Notes: a model not told the origin generated them from the sequence alone. A DNA stretch of 64,000 nt from Lumbricus terrestris (GCA_949752735.1 OX457047.1:6638266-6702265), one strand, 5' to 3'; positions 1 through 10,799 are shown, numbered from the stretch's first letter. A program made the numbers and translations.

Positions 1-236
1 CTACTGCGTCGACGACTACTGTCGACGACTACTGTCGACGACTACTGACGTCGACGACTACTATCGACGACTACTGACGGTCGACTACTGTCGACGACTA
101 CTGACGGTCGACTACTGCGTCGACGACTACTGTCGACGACTAGTGTCGACGACTACTGACGTCGACGACTACTATCGACGACTACTGACGGTCGACTACT
201 GTCGACGACTACTGACGGTCGACTACTGACGACGGA
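1..236. repeat. GTCGAC-rich tandem satellite
   Basis: Built from variants of the 13-mer GTCGACGACTACT. The block starting at 1 recurs from about 113, so there are roughly two copies of a 112-bp higher-order unit. No coding content. Confidence 0.9.
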
Positions 237-1095
237 CGTCAGCGACTACCTTCTCGACCCACGGGTGGTGCCAGGACGCCTGACTGCGACAGTATGAAGG
301 ACTCTGGGCGCTATAGGGGTTGCTGCAGTCCATATCGAGTCCCTTCTCCAATCAGTACTGTTCTGTTGAATTTGCCTAGTTGCCTTTACCTTGCTATACA
401 TGTATGTTGTTGGAAGCCAATAAACGTTTTTAAGCCTATTCGGCTAGTTTTCAATCTACAGTTGAAGCCTTACCCTCGGACAAGAATGACGAGACCGTGA
501 CGACAGGGTTGGTGGTTCGGTTCCTGGTGGTTTTTGCCCAGCCCTAGTTCCGTTACATTATTATTGATGATGATAATTAATGCTGCTGCTGAAGATGATG
601 ATGATGATGATGATGATGACGGCGACGACGAGTTCTCTGCCCGAAGACAGGTTTCTTGGCTTTATGCCCTCTGAGTAGGAATGAGTGAGGTGATTTCGGT
701 CACAAGGTATCGAACTTTTCGCTTCACCACCGTTTCCCACGCATACGGTTGCTATGTAGTAACGTGAAATAAAATAAAATAAAAATAGAATACATAGGAA
801 TGGAGTTGCGATGACGAAGTATCATATCTAGAGCATGGGCAGAAAACTTTTCTGTTGTCTGAGTAAAAGTAATATGTTTGTATATTCGTTTAATTCAATA
901 AACAACAGACAGAACGCTGTAGGTTTACGTTAGCAAAATTAACAGTATGGCTGCTTAAAGCTTATGGTCAAAACAGTTAGTACATGTTAGTACATAATTA
1001 TAGACCTAACATCATGAAATTACTATCAACTGCTAAATAATCAGATGAACCGTTTGAATCAAAATTATTTATTATGTCGTCTATAGCATTTTTTT
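237..1095. other. No gene seen
   Basis: Unique-looking AT-rich sequence with a short GAT run at about 594-620. The 68-codon frame from 294 has no recognisable feature. Confidence 0.6.
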
Positions 1096-1119
1096 TTCAG
1101 TTATAATTATCTGTGCTCA

Positions 1120-1166
1120 AAATGTGATTAGCGTCGCCCTCCTCCTGTATGAATCTGTAGAATGGT
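1120..1166 (-). other. B-type element B1 (short)
   Basis: On + it reads GCGTCGCCCTCCTCCTG, the reverse of the B core. It lies about 90 nt downstream of promoter P2 in the matching orientation. Confidence 0.45.
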
Positions 1167-1196
1167 TGCTAGGGTGCGACCGTAAAAGCATGTCGC

Positions 1197-1234
1197 TTAG
1201 ACACCTGTAAATCTATTTCTACGAGTTCTAGATA
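1197..1234 (+). promoter_or_regulatory. PSE/TATA-like promoter P1
   Basis: Core TTAGACACCTGTAA; 19 nt later a weak slot CTAGATA, with TATAAT one step beyond. It faces P2 across the same slot. Confidence 0.4.
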
Positions 1235-1263
1235 TAATCCCAATATTAAAGGCAGGCGTCTAA
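1226..1263 (-). promoter_or_regulatory. PSE/TATA-like promoter P2
   Basis: Core on - is TTAGACGCCTGC (one change), slot TCTAGAA. B1 lies downstream on the same strand. Confidence 0.35.
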
Positions 1264-1264
1264 A

Positions 1265-1490
1265 ATTTACTGTTTTTACAATTATTACACTGGACAACAA
1301 ATTTTTACAAAAGTCATGTTACTGAAATGAAATTAGTCAGTTCTTATCAATTTTTATGTGCTGAACACTAATATGACAGTGACATTGCTTAATTGGCTCT
1401 AGTTTTTTTGTAATCTCAAATGAAGTAATTTTATATCGCACAATGCATTCCAATAGTGATACACTTACGGTTAATATTTGTAAAAACCAG
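1265..1490. other. No gene seen
   Basis: AT-rich spacer between P2 and the transposon-like ORF. Confidence 0.6.
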
Positions 1491-1491
1491 G

Positions 1492-2757
1492 TCATAGACT
1501 AGTTCTTAGATTTTTTGCCTGTCTCTTGTACAGCTGTTCGGTAGCATCTCTGCGGAGTGTCCAGCAGTAGTCAGCCAACATTGTAGTGGACCATTTTCCC
1601 TGGTACCTTTGCTCCATTGTTGCAATATCTTGATGAAAGCGTTCGCCATGTTCGTCACTAACCATACCACAGTTGTCAGGGAAGAAATCCAGATGGGAGT
1701 GAAGGAAATGCATCTTCAGCGACATATTGCAGCGAAATTTCTGGTACTGCTTGAGCATGTCTTCTACTAGTTCCTTGTATTTTTCTGCCCTAACATTCCC
1801 CAGAAAGTCTATAGACACTAGACGAAAAGCATTCCATGTTTGTTTCGCATCACCCTCCAGCAAGTTGTTGAAGCGGTCATCTTTGAAAAGTTCTCTAATC
1901 TGAGGACCCACGAAAACTCCTTCTTTAATCTTTGCTTCGCCGAGTCGAGGGAATTTTTCATGCAGGTATCGGAAAGCTGGCGAAGTGCGGTCCATGGCTT
2001 TCACGAAGTTCTTCACCAAACCTAGTTTGATGTGAAGGGGTGGTAGTAGGATTTTGTGAGCCTCGACCAGAGCTGGGTGCTGGATATTCTTCTGTCCAAC
2101 TGCCATGTTTTGTCTGGGAGTCCATTCCTTCCGCAGGTAGTGCAACTCTCTTGCCCGACTATCCCACTCACACATATATTTTGTATATCCTTGCTGCAGT
2201 CCCATTAAAATGGCAACTACCTTCAAATCACCGCACAGGTGCCATTTGTACCTGTTATAGTCAATGTAATGCAGTAGCTGTTTTAGGTTATCGTATGTCT
2301 CTTTCATGTGGACAGCATGCGCTAATGGAATAGATGGAAGACGGTTTCCATTGTGCAAAAGCACAGCCTTAAGACTCAGTGTCAAAGAGTCTACAAAGAG
2401 TCTCCATTCTTGTGGGTCATGAGTGATCTGTAAGGCATTCATGAGGTCGTCAATATTGGAACAGAATACCAGATTACCTTCCTTCATGAAGAAAGGTTCC
2501 AACTGCTGATGGCGCTTTCTATATGAAGTGATTGTGACATCTTCTTCTAGAATATTCCATTGTTGGAGTCTTGATCCTAGCAACTCTGCCTTGTTTTTGG
2601 ATAAGTCCAAATCACGAACAAGGTCATTTAGTTCTTCCTGTGTTATTCTGTGTGGGGTTGATGATGCACCACAGTGAAAATCGGGATCACTGCATGCTGA
2701 CGGACCAGGAGAAGAACATGTCGGTTCACCCTTGTCCTCATCAGACTGGCTGTACTT
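1492..2757 (-). CDS. Transposon-like repeated protein, 372+ aa, 5' end open
   Basis: A 372-codon frame runs from the ATG at 2610 to a stop at 1492. The same frame stays open 49 codons further upstream, to 2757, with a plausible serine- and acid-rich N-terminal stretch, so this may be one exon or an N-truncated copy. I recall the family as dispersed multicopy uncharacterised proteins in hydra, aphids and other animals. Motifs that suggest it are W-x2-CGDLKVV (residues 123-132), GYTKY followed by EWDSRA (141-153), KFPRLGEAKIKEG (219-231), HFLHSHLDFF (301-310), SDEHGERFHQDI (318-329) and YQGKW..MLADYCW (336-350). The His/Asp/Glu-rich block could be a decayed nuclease core, but that is a guess. 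No terminal repeats were found nearby. Function is unknown; I think it is transposon-derived and probably not a host gene. Confidence 0.6.
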   Translation of the reverse strand, partial: KYSQSDEDKGEPTCSSPGPSACSDPDFHCGASSTPHRITQEELNDLVRDLDLSKNKAELLGSRLQQWNILEEDVTITSYRKRHQQLEPFFMKEGNLVFCSNIDDLMNALQITHDPQEWRLFVDSLTLSLKAVLLHNGNRLPSIPLAHAVHMKETYDNLKQLLHYIDYNRYKWHLCGDLKVVAILMGLQQGYTKYMCEWDSRARELHYLRKEWTPRQNMAVGQKNIQHPALVEAHKILLPPLHIKLGLVKNFVKAMDRTSPAFRYLHEKFPRLGEAKIKEGVFVGPQIRELFKDDRFNNLLEGDAKQTWNAFRLVSIDFLGNVRAEKYKELVEDMLKQYQKFRCNMSLKMHFLHSHLDFFPDNCGMVSDEHGERFHQDIATMEQRYQGKWSTTMLADYCWTLRRDATEQLYKRQAKNLRTSL

Positions 2758-3552
2758 TTACATTGCATCAGAAAATGACGTAATGAAAAATCAACTGTGC
2801 ATGATGTGTCCATGATGGGATTATGCAATGAGGTGGAATATTACATCATTCCATAGGCGCAACCACCTTATGGGACATACGGGACGCGTTCCCCAACTTT
2901 TGAGTGGTCCCCTAACTTTTTTTATTATGGTCCCTCAACTTTTAGGACGTGATTCATTATGGTCCCCTCCAACTTTTAGGACGTGATTGCACCTAAGCAT
3001 CATTCTAGACTTATTTAGGATATTGTCGCATTTCTACTGCGTAAATTTACATGGTGAAACATAAGAAATGAACTATATGAAATATTTTCAAAACGAGAGC
3101 CAACAAAAACTTTTTATGGTTATATTCGTGTTCAGCACACCAAGATGCTATACATTAGGGCCTTTTCCAGTCAGTAACGATTTCTATGTTGACCAGTGTT
3201 ATTGGTTAGCTGAACGCAAACAACTTTAGTAGCCACAAGAATTCGATAGTGGCCATATTTTTCAAGAAATGCTAAGTGTTTAAAAAGATAATGTGGCCTA
3301 ACTTTTCTATAAATGTTTAGAAATATTATGTGTGCCTTTGAATAGGAATCAACGTCAGCATCTTTAGCAGCCAAAAGATGACAATACTGGAAGAGATGGT
3401 TGATTGTCGTAATCTTCCAGTCTTGGTGGAGAGCGGTGTTAAGATGAGCGGGAACGGCTAAGTCTTCGGGGTCTTGTCGCTCCTCTCGGCACGTGGGTTA
3501 TCGTTTAATCGCACAGAGCACCCGACACAGTTTTGAATCTTTCTTGTATTGA
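2758..3552. other. No gene seen; short internal duplication
   Basis: Contains a roughly 30-bp near-duplication around 2920-2990 (TTATGGTCCC..CAACTTTTAGGACG twice). Otherwise unrecognised. Confidence 0.55.
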
Positions 3553-4538
3553 TTAACCCTCAGGCTACCAAGCTTTTTTTGTAACACTGACTACCAAGGG
3601 GGGGTGGTTACCACCCCCCCCTGGATTTTGGGTTTGGTTTGAGATATCATAACTTGTAATACACTATTGGATTCAGCATTCATTTCTGCACAAAATGGTA
3701 TATTTAGGTTTAGAAAATATGAAGGCACCTCGAAATTATTAATTTTTTACCATGGGTACCCGTCGATTCCACAAAATGTATGTTACGCATAGGGAATATA
3801 TTAGATTCTGTGTGTTTTATACATGATTTATATATAAAAAGTAGTTTACATATAATAAAGTCCAATATTCAACTATAAAAACTAGTAATAAGTCTGTTTT
3901 ATGTTAAATGAAAACAAAAAAATATGTTTTAGCCGCTGAAAAACGTTTACGCACACATATCGGTTCGCGTTGCAAAAACCCCAACATTTTTATACATTTT
4001 AATTTATTTTGAGCACTTCCGGTCATCAAATTTTAAATTATTTAGTATTAAAAAATAGCCCTATATGCCCTCTACAGAATGGCATAGTTTATTTATATTA
4101 AAAAATAAATTATGGATAAGTTATAATAGAAAAAACTTGACAATTTTATAAAAATAAAACACCTTTATATATATTTTAATTTATTTTGAGCACTTCCGGT
4201 TGTCAAAAGACAACTCAATGAGCATGGAAATGTAGCCCCACATTCCCTCTATAGAATGGTATAATTTGTGTCTCTTAATATTAAGGGGCAGAAAAGTTAC
4301 AGACGATATTCTAGGGAAGGGTGGTGGTATCCACCCTCCCTGGTACCTTGGGTATATCGGGTGTAACTTTTGAACGGTAGGGGGCATCATCAAAACTTTT
4401 AGCTCAAAATGTGTCCCAATGAACCCTCTACAGCGACCAATTTTTTCAAAATTTTATTCCAGACGGAACGCGTTTGATTTGCGAAAAACCTAGGGGAGGG
4501 GTGGCAACCACTCCCCTCCTTGGTAGCCCGAGGGTTAA
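3553..4538. mobile_element. piggyBac-type MITE, copy 1
   Basis: Starts TTAACCCTCAGGCTACCAA and ends TTGGTAGCCCGAGGGTTAA, that is, inverted ends inside TTAA target duplications, the hallmark of piggyBac-superfamily elements. About 980 bp with no transposase frame. It carries three GGTGG-NN-CCACC palindromes, one near each end and one at about 4318-4342. It also contains TAAAACACCTTTAT, which resembles the PSE but has no TATA at the usual distance. Confidence 0.85.
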
Positions 4539-4978
4539 TTATCGATTTCTACGTATGTACATCGTTTTTACAAGCAAACTAGCGATACAGTTGTGATAAA
4601 ACTAACATCGATCTCGCAATCGCTTCAGGCCCTTATCTTTCCAAGTCCTCCGTTTAAGAGATGCTCTATAGCTCTTCGGGTGTTTACTGGCTTGTCCGCT
4701 GGCGAAATATCCCTTCGCGAATCTCCGGCGTACTCAATTCCGTGCTTGAGTAGGAAATGTCACAGGTTCAGCAAGGGTTACTGTGTTAACTTCCCATAAT
4801 TGTTTTATTTTGCACAGTGTTATTGCGTTTCTAAATATTTGACATCATCGGACGATTTTGAAACACGATGCCGTTAAAATGATGAATAAATACATCTTAT
4901 TGTTAGACAGCCCTATACGGAATTAAACATTTCCGAAGAAGTTGTTGCTAAAATTATCACCTTGTGGCTACTACTGGA
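4539..4978. other. No gene seen
   Basis: AT-rich spacer; nothing recognised. Confidence 0.55.
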
Positions 4979-4979
4979 T

Positions 4980-5017
4980 ATAGACACCTTTAAAACGTTC
5001 TTAAAGTACCGTATTTA
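4980..5017 (+). promoter_or_regulatory. PSE/TATA-like promoter P3
   Basis: Core TATAGACACCTTTAAA, slot GTATTTA at 19 nt. A1 begins about 50 nt past the slot on the same strand. Confidence 0.6.
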
Positions 5018-5063
5018 TTTTTAACTTTCATCACAAACGCAAGTTGTAGATATATCGCAAGAA

Positions 5064-5158
5064 GAAAGCTCTTAAGTGTTGTAATATGCCGAGCAAATTT
5101 CTGTCCAGGGTAACGGCCTCTGTTGTCATAGACCCTGGTCAAATCGGATCCATCCATC
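5064..5158 (+). ncRNA. A-type hairpin element A1
   Basis: Full A element in transcript sense. It starts with GCTCTTAAGTGTTGTAATA, then GCCGAGCAAATTTCTGT. The hairpin is CCAGGGT..ACCCTGG around the conserved AACGGCCTCTGTTGTC, and the tail is GGATCCATCC. Promoter P3 precedes it. AAATTTCTGT just before the stem loosely resembles an Sm site. RNA status is inferred. Confidence 0.5.
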
Positions 5159-5198
5159 CATCTCAAACTCGTCCGGAAGATCATTTAGCGCAAACGTC

Positions 5199-5236
5199 AA
5201 GAATATGAACTTTACCCATTCACCTAAGGCGTGTAA
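5199..5236 (-). promoter_or_regulatory. PSE/TATA-like promoter P4
   Basis: Core on - TTACACGCCTTA, slot TATTCTT (weak). It points back across A1. Confidence 0.35.
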
Positions 5237-5246
5237 AAATCGCAGA

Positions 5247-5284
5247 TAAATAAGGTCGTTTAGTCACGTTTTAGAGGTGTCTAT
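5247..5284 (-). promoter_or_regulatory. PSE/TATA-like promoter P5
   Basis: Core TATAGACACCTCTAA, slot TTATTTA at 19 nt. It lies 48 bp from P4 and is co-oriented with it. Confidence 0.5.
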
Positions 5285-5289
5285 AGGAG

Positions 5290-6050
5290 CTACGAGACCA
5301 TTTGACATAATGTACTACATTAATTTTTTCAAAGGTTTGTGATATATTCTGATCAGCCAAATATTAAATTTTATCTTATTCGTTAGCACAGCAGTATCTG
5401 GATGACAAAGTGAGCGTTGTTGTCATGCATTAAACAGTATCTGCATGACAAAGTGAGCGTTGTTGTCATGCATAAGAAGAGTTTGCAGTGACTATAGGAG
5501 GAGTGCTTACCTTAGACCTTATAATCCTTCCACGCGCTGGTAGCACATCGGTCGACGCAGCTCCTCAGCACCACTCTGTCCTCCGTAATCCTCTCAGCTT
5601 CTTCCCACGTCAAATAACCTATATACTAAAAGAGTTTTTTTTAAATAGTATTGTTTAACTATAATTATAAATAGTATTAGTAAATATATTACTGGTGTTG
5701 TTGCGATTGTCGTTGCTATTATCTTTGCTGTTGTCGTTGCTACTATCTATGTTATTGTTGTCGATGTCGTCGTTGTTGTTGTTGTCATGTGTAGTCGTTC
5801 GATTATTTTCATATCTTTCCGTTCAATTTATTTAAATACAATCAACGCTGAAAACAATATTGATGGTAATTGCATTAATTCAATCAATCAAATAATCAAT
5901 CATTCAATTTATTGAGAAAGTGAGTTTGGGAAATAACGTCACTTTAAACTAAACAAGAACTATCTTGGTCACAAAAGGGAACCGAGAATTGACTGCAGAG
6001 TCCCGCTGGTTATGGCCACATATAATTATATATTTTCTGATGCTATTATG
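5290..6050. other. No gene; 43-bp tandem duplication
   Basis: A 43-bp period repeat at 5392-5475 holds GTGAGCGTTGTTGTCATGC twice. GTTGTC-type simple sequence runs at about 5690-5790. Confidence 0.6.
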
Positions 6051-6057
6051 ACATCAG

Positions 6058-6112
6058 AGTCCGTTACCCTGGACAGAAATTTGCTCGGCATATTTTACAG
6101 CACTTAAGATTT
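6058..6112 (-). ncRNA. A-type element A2, distal part lost
   Basis: In - sense it keeps CTTAAGTGCTG, GCCGAGCAAATTTCTGT and CCAGGGTAACGG, then diverges, so the 3' stem arm is gone. P6 lies about 30 nt upstream. Confidence 0.45.
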
Positions 6113-6141
6113 TTGATTTGTTGAATGTCGATAATACGACA

Positions 6142-6179
6142 TATATAATGAAGAAAATTTACATTAAAAAGGTGTTTAA
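6142..6179 (-). promoter_or_regulatory. PSE/TATA-like promoter P6
   Basis: Core TTTAAACACCTTTTT, slot TTATATA at exactly 19 nt. A2 is downstream. Confidence 0.65.
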
Positions 6180-6655
6180 ATTTAATATCGCTTTCTTATT
6201 TTGCTTAGCTAAGCGAGCAATTTTGAACAATCATGCTCGTTTCCCTTCGTAAATGTAATTCAACAGACCACGATAATAAGGTGTCTAGTTCGACAAAAAC
6301 ATACAACGGTGAAAATCGTGTATAGTTTAACATTATTCTTCAAAATACCATTACAATTCAAATCAAAATCAGTTCATTTATTTGACAACCAAGAACAACA
6401 AAACAAAACAAATCAGGTATCAAGGAAACAAAGTTTGCCAATATAATAAAGCAGTATGCAAATGCATGTAGCGGTGTCAATGTTTATTCATTCAATTTAT
6501 GATAGCAACGCAGCTGTCTTCTTTAAACCCGGAAAAAAGTAAAAATGACACTAAATGGAATTAACATTTGCCATTACGTTACAGTAGATAATAGCATCGT
6601 TAAAATTCGCAAATAGGTCAATATAATAATATTCACATGGATTGCGGTGATCGCA

Positions 6656-6693
6656 ATAGACACCTCTTGAAGATGATTAAATGAAGGTACATA
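6656..6693 (+). promoter_or_regulatory. PSE/TATA-like promoter P7
   Basis: Core AATAGACACCTCTTGA, slot GTACATA. B2 lies about 90 nt further on. Confidence 0.45.
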
Positions 6694-6782
6694 AGCATTT
6701 TCGAATTTGAGAGCATCTACTTTCAGTAACATTACGCGAGAACGCTGAATTCATCAACAGTATAAGGGTACATTGTAAACCA

Positions 6783-6862
6783 CCAACGCCCCTCCTCAAC
6801 TGTTCACTCTCTGTCAGTACCAATCTGAAGTATAGATAAAGGAGGATGTCGAAGCTAAAGAT
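6783..6862 (+). other. B-type element B2, diverged
   Basis: Reads TTCACTCTCTGTCAGTACC, then ATAAAGGAGGATGTCG, matching B order (CACTCTGCCAGTGCC .. ATAAAGAAGGAGGGCGACG). Confidence 0.4.
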
Positions 6863-6884
6863 CTTTGATATCACACAGATATGA

Positions 6885-7020
6885 TCATGGGCGGAGACCT
6901 GGGGGGGTTCAGGGAAAGGTCCCCCCCAATGAAGGTGTTGGGGGACGGCCCATGCATTTGTCCCCTCTCCCAATCGTTGATCGTTGAGCGTCAAGACTAA
7001 AAAAAGGTCATCAACTTTTT
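6885..7020. mobile_element. Relic of a GGGCGGA-type hAT MITE
   Basis: ATGGGCGGAGACCTGGGGGG at one side and GACTAAAAAAAGGTCATC near the other match pieces of the element at 43637-44033. No intact ends. Confidence 0.4.
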
Positions 7021-7178
7021 GGCGGCGAAAATAGATCTACTGCTACAATACTCTACTCAATCACCTTACAAACATTGCCGTCATGAAAGTCTATTATACA
7101 AATTCCACAAAAAGTAAAGAAAAAATGAAGAAAGTAAAGACACAAACTGCGGAACATTTAAAAAAATTGAAATGAAAT

Positions 7179-7262
7179 ACATTAAACACTTTAACCCTTT
7201 ACCGACCGAGTGTATAGGATTTCCCGTACCATTTACTACACTTCGGTCGATAAAGAGTTGAA
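7179..7262. mobile_element. Short hairpin MITE relic
   Basis: TTAACCCTTTACCGACCGAG on the left pairs imperfectly with CTTCGGTCGATAAAGAGTT on the right. It lies right after a damaged PSE-like TTAAACACTTTAA at about 7169. Confidence 0.45.
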
Positions 7263-7294
7263 AATGTCAACAAACTTTTTGCTGTGAGATATCG

Positions 7295-8281
7295 TTTACC
7301 CTCGGGCAACCAAAGGGGGTGGGGTGGTTGCCACCCCCCTAGGCTTTTTCCAAATCAAACTTGTTCCATTTGGAATAAAATTTTGATGTTTTAGGTAGCT
7401 GTAGAGGGTTCATTGGCACACATTTTGAGCTAAAACATTTCATGATATACCATACCATTCAAAAGTTATACCCGATATACACAAGGCACCAGAGGGGGTG
7501 GATACCACCCCCCTAGATTATCGACTATAACTTTTGCGCCCTTTCATATTAAGAGACACAAATTATACCATTCTATAGAAGGAATGTGGGGCTACATTTC
7601 CGTGCTCAGCGAGTTGTCTTTTGACAACCGGAAGTGCTCAAAATAAAATAAAATTTTTATAAAGGTGTTTTATTTTCATAAAATTGTCATGCTTTTTCTA
7701 TTATAACTTATTCATAATTATTTTTTTATAGAAATAGATTATGCCATTCTGTAGAGGGCACTTAGGGTTATTTTCTAATACTAAATAGTTTGTCTTTTGA
7801 TAACCGGAAGTGCTCAAAATAAATTAAAATGTGTAAAAATGTTGGGTTTTTTACAACGCAAGCCGATATGTGTGCGTTGCAAACGTTTTTCAGTGTCTAT
7901 ACATGTAACATGTTTTTTTATGATTGAGCATAAAACAGACTTATTACTAGTTTTTATAGATGAAAATTGGACTTTATTATAAGTAAACTATTTTTTTTAA
8001 TATATAAATAATGTCTAAAACACACATAGTCTGATATATTCCCTATGCGTAAGTATACACTTTGTGGAATCGACGGGTACTCATGGTAAAAAATTCATAA
8101 TTTCGAGGAGCATTCATATTTTCTAAACCTAAATATACCATTTTGTGCAGAAATGAATGCTGAATCCAAAGGTGTATTACAAGTTATGATATCTCAAGCC
8201 AAACCCAAAATCCAGGGGGGTGGTAACCACCCCCCCTTGGTAGTCCGTGTTACAAAAAAAGCTTGGTAGCCTGAGGGTTAA
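7295..8281. mobile_element. piggyBac-type MITE, copy 2 (inverted)
   Basis: Same family as 3553-4538 in reverse. The right TTAA is intact (8278-8281); the left reads TTTA followed by CCCTCGGGCAACCAA. It carries the GGTGG-NN-CCACC palindromes near both ends and one inside. Confidence 0.8.
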
Positions 8282-8400
8282 ACTGCTGAATAATTGACAA
8301 TATCTATAGTTGGTGCTGTGGCCTCCCTTGGATAGTAAGGCTGCGAAATTCTTCAAAAACGGATTAACACGAGAGGAAATTAAATCTGCCCCTGCTTGCA

Positions 8401-8490
8401 TTCTTTACAGTGCCAGTCCCATGTTCGGAAGAACGAGGAGGGTGACGCTGATGAGCTTTGCAATCACACGGTAACGATATTGTTTCCATT
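8401..8490 (+). other. B-type element B3
   Basis: CAGTGCCAGTCCCATG, then GAGGAGGGTGACGCTGATG and ATCACACGGTAACG. It follows the MITE by 120 bp, and its promoter may have been separated by that insertion. Confidence 0.45.
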
Positions 8491-8599
8491 CGCATTCTCT
8501 CTGTTTTCTTGTGTATTATAAATTAACCGATGCAGCATATTACTTATGCATTCTGTAAGTCGCCGTCATCGTAACAGTAATCGTATTTTATTTATTTAT

Positions 8600-8815
8600 T
8601 TATTTATCCATTTCTACAGCGCCTCTTCAAGCTTTACTCAGAGACGCTCCCGACTACAGAATGGGCACTGCATCGGAGTTTCACGCCTAAACGCCCAAGC
8701 AATTGCGAGTGAATGACTTGCACAAGGTCCCTAAGCGGCTACTTGAGGTGGATTCGAACCTCACACCTTACCCCTTCAGGCAACGACGCCACCACTACAC
8801 CGCCGCGCCCCAATA
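8600..8815 (-). mobile_element. tRNA-headed SINE (family C)
   Basis: On - there is a head with box A-like GGTGTAGTGGTGG and box B-like GAGGTTCGAATCC, then a body GTGAAACTCCGATGCAGTG, then the tail GGGAGCGTCTCTGAGTAAAG. The tail is the motif found at the 3' ends of the CR1/L2-like LINE fragments here. Confidence 0.75.
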
Positions 8816-9369
8816 TTCAGTTGCAATAAGCAATTTGTAATTGCAACTACTATGATGATGATGACTATGGGTTGCAGTTGTAGTTGTGGTTATGTCTACG
8901 ACCAAGACCAGGATTATGATTACGATTACGAATACGACAATGCATTCCTATGACCTTGGATACCAAAATGCGCCATATAAAAGTACATGTGTAAAAGTAC
9001 ATAAATTTTTTTAAAACGCATGCGTTCATTTATATTCTTCGGAGTAAAATTGCTGGGTGTCATGAATTAATTATTCACAGAAATAAGAAGTAATTGCATG
9101 GTAAAGGTAACGCGATGGTAGAGATGACGTAATGCGAAGATAAAGTAAGGATTATGAGAGGGTAATGCGAAGGTAGAACGAAGGTAAAATATGATGGTCG
9201 ACCTCTGACAGATAGGCTAACTATTTTATGAATCATTTTTCATTGCGCTTGCACCGTGGTCCGATAAAGGCGGGCTTTCCTTGCGACGCCTATTTTAAAT
9301 GTGAATTTACCAAGTTAGAATGCCAGGAAAATCATTTTGATATTTTCACAGTTTAATTTCGAACTAGTA

Positions 9370-9480
9370 GTTCAGTTTAACGACAGTGTGATCATAGACG
9401 TCACCCTCCTCCGTCGCCCAGGCTTGGGACTGGCGCTACAAAGCACAACGCCACTGAAGTGCTCGGCACTGAACTGTTGC
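9370..9480 (-). other. B-type element B4
   Basis: In + reading: CAGTTTAACGACAGTGTG, GTCACCCTCCTCC, CAGGCTTGGGACTGGC. No clear promoter above it. Confidence 0.45.
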
Positions 9481-9587
9481 TCCTTGCTCCTTAGATTTTT
9501 ACGTTTTTAGTTTGCAATCACCATAACATCGTCTTCGTCAGTAGTTTTTATAGACTGAGAAATACGATTCGTCAAAAAACTCCGCCA

Positions 9588-9692
9588 CTGGTTGCACTCT
9601 GTCAGTGCCAGTGCCAAACCTGGATAACGGAGAAGGGCGTCGCTAATGGCCTTTGTTACCACACAGTGACGTTAAATTGCAAATACCACTGC
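9588..9692 (+). other. B-type element B5, well preserved
   Basis: Near-consensus B: GGTTGCACTCTGTCAGTGCC, AAACCTGGATAACGGAG, GGGCGTCGCTAATGGCC, TTACCACACAGTGACGTTAAA. The last 38 bp are nearly identical to 18421-18458. Confidence 0.55.
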
Positions 9693-9725
9693 CGACTCGT
9701 CGATAGCGAACAACTATTCTCCATT

Positions 9726-9763
9726 TTAAACACCTTTAAATTGATTTATTCATCGTCTATATA
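9726..9763 (+). promoter_or_regulatory. PSE/TATA-like promoter P8
   Basis: Core TTTTAAACACCTTTAA, slot CTATATA followed by AAA, at 19 nt. The nearest A element on this strand is A3, 390 nt on. Confidence 0.65.
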
Positions 9764-10150
9764 AAAAGCAACTTTTAATCTTTGAAACATTTCGATAGCA
9801 AATATACACGTGATTCACAAAACAAACGTTATCCTATAAATTATGTATATTTCATTGTAACACCGCCAAATATTGGGTTATGTCAACGAAATTTAAAGTG
9901 AAGATTGAAAAACGGAGAAAAACGAAGGAGTTATTTCTGAATATCAACAAAGTTAAAGTTTATGTTCGAATTTACCTTCTTGGGCGTTACGCATGCGCGA
10001 AGACGAGCACGCCACTGCTTGACTGCATCGATGATGCGCTGATACAATTCGTCCTATGTCTCTTTAAAGAAATTTCTATACAATATAACTAAAACTTGAA
10101 AGAAGTGCAAGTATAATTATTCAACTGAAACTTCAGTGTCAATAAATAAG

Positions 10151-10230
10151 AGCTGTATTATGCCAAACAATTTTTTTCCGAGGACAACGGCCTCTGTTGT
10201 CAAAAACCCTCGCCAAATCTGGATCCATCC
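10151..10230 (+). ncRNA. A-type hairpin element A3, variant stem
   Basis: GAGCTGTATTATGCCAAAC, then stem CGAGG..CCTCG in place of CCAGG..CCTGG, enclosing AACGGCCTCTGTTGTC. Tail GGATCCATCC. GACAAC..GTTGTC also forms an inner 6-bp stem. Confidence 0.5.
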
Positions 10231-10262
10231 ATTAAAGTGCTAACAGAGCCCTAAAAAGTCGT

Positions 10263-10378
10263 TGCAGTTTAAAGTCACTGTGTGAAATTAAAGACCACTA
10301 GAGTATTATACCCTCCTCCTCCTCTATCCAGACATGGGACTGGCACAGGCAGAACGCCACCAGTGGCGGAGATGAAAG
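10263..10378 (-). other. B-type element B6
   Basis: In + reading: CAGTTTAAAGTCACTGTGTG, CCCTCCTCCTCCTC, TATCCAGACATGGGACTGGC, ACCAGTGGCGG. Confidence 0.5.
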
Positions 10379-10538
10379 AGCCGTAAAAGTGATTTACTAT
10401 GCAAACAAATTATTTCTGTCTATTACAACTATCTCTGATGTCATAAGCTATCGACAAACACAGGATTCATCCATCTAAACTGTCATGTATTGATGAATTC
10501 ACTGCAGGAGCAAATGAGGTCGTGAGTTATGGTTGACG

Positions 10539-10576
10539 CTAAACACCTGTTTAACGTATACGCCTGATATTATTAT
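10539..10576 (+). promoter_or_regulatory. PSE/TATA-like promoter P9
   Basis: Core GCTAAACACCTGTTTAA, slot TTATTAT. A4 starts about 65 nt past the slot. Confidence 0.55.
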
Positions 10577-10641
10577 AACAACGCGCAACAGATTTTAGTA
10601 CATTGACCCTGAAAACCCACGACATCATAATCACAATCATT

Positions 10642-10736
10642 ACTGGTTCAGTACCTTGCTCTTAATTGCTGTAATATGCCGAGAAAATTTATGTCCAGGG
10701 TAACGGCCTCTGTTGTCAGAGACCCTAGTCAAATAA
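10642..10736 (+). ncRNA. A-type hairpin element A4
   Basis: ACTGGTTCAGTACCTTGCTC, then TGCTGTAATATGCCGAG, stem CCAGGGT..ACCCTAG (one C-A mismatch). The tail is cut after GTCAAAT. Confidence 0.5.
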
Positions 10737-10799
10737 TTTTTTTGAGAAGCAGTAAAGTGGCATGTCCTAAGTGGTCAGTAGACCTATAATTGCAAAAAA

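Noticed and set aside
4149..4170. AAAACACCTTTATATATA inside the piggyBac MITE (also at about 7669 and 13440)
   Set aside because: Present because the MITE is repeated; flanks differ from TTARACACCTTTAA and there is no TATA at 19 nt, so not counted as promoters.
9880..10092. 70-aa Lys-rich + frame as a small gene
   Set aside because: No homologous features and no codon bias; it lies within the P8-A3 interval and may simply be open by chance.
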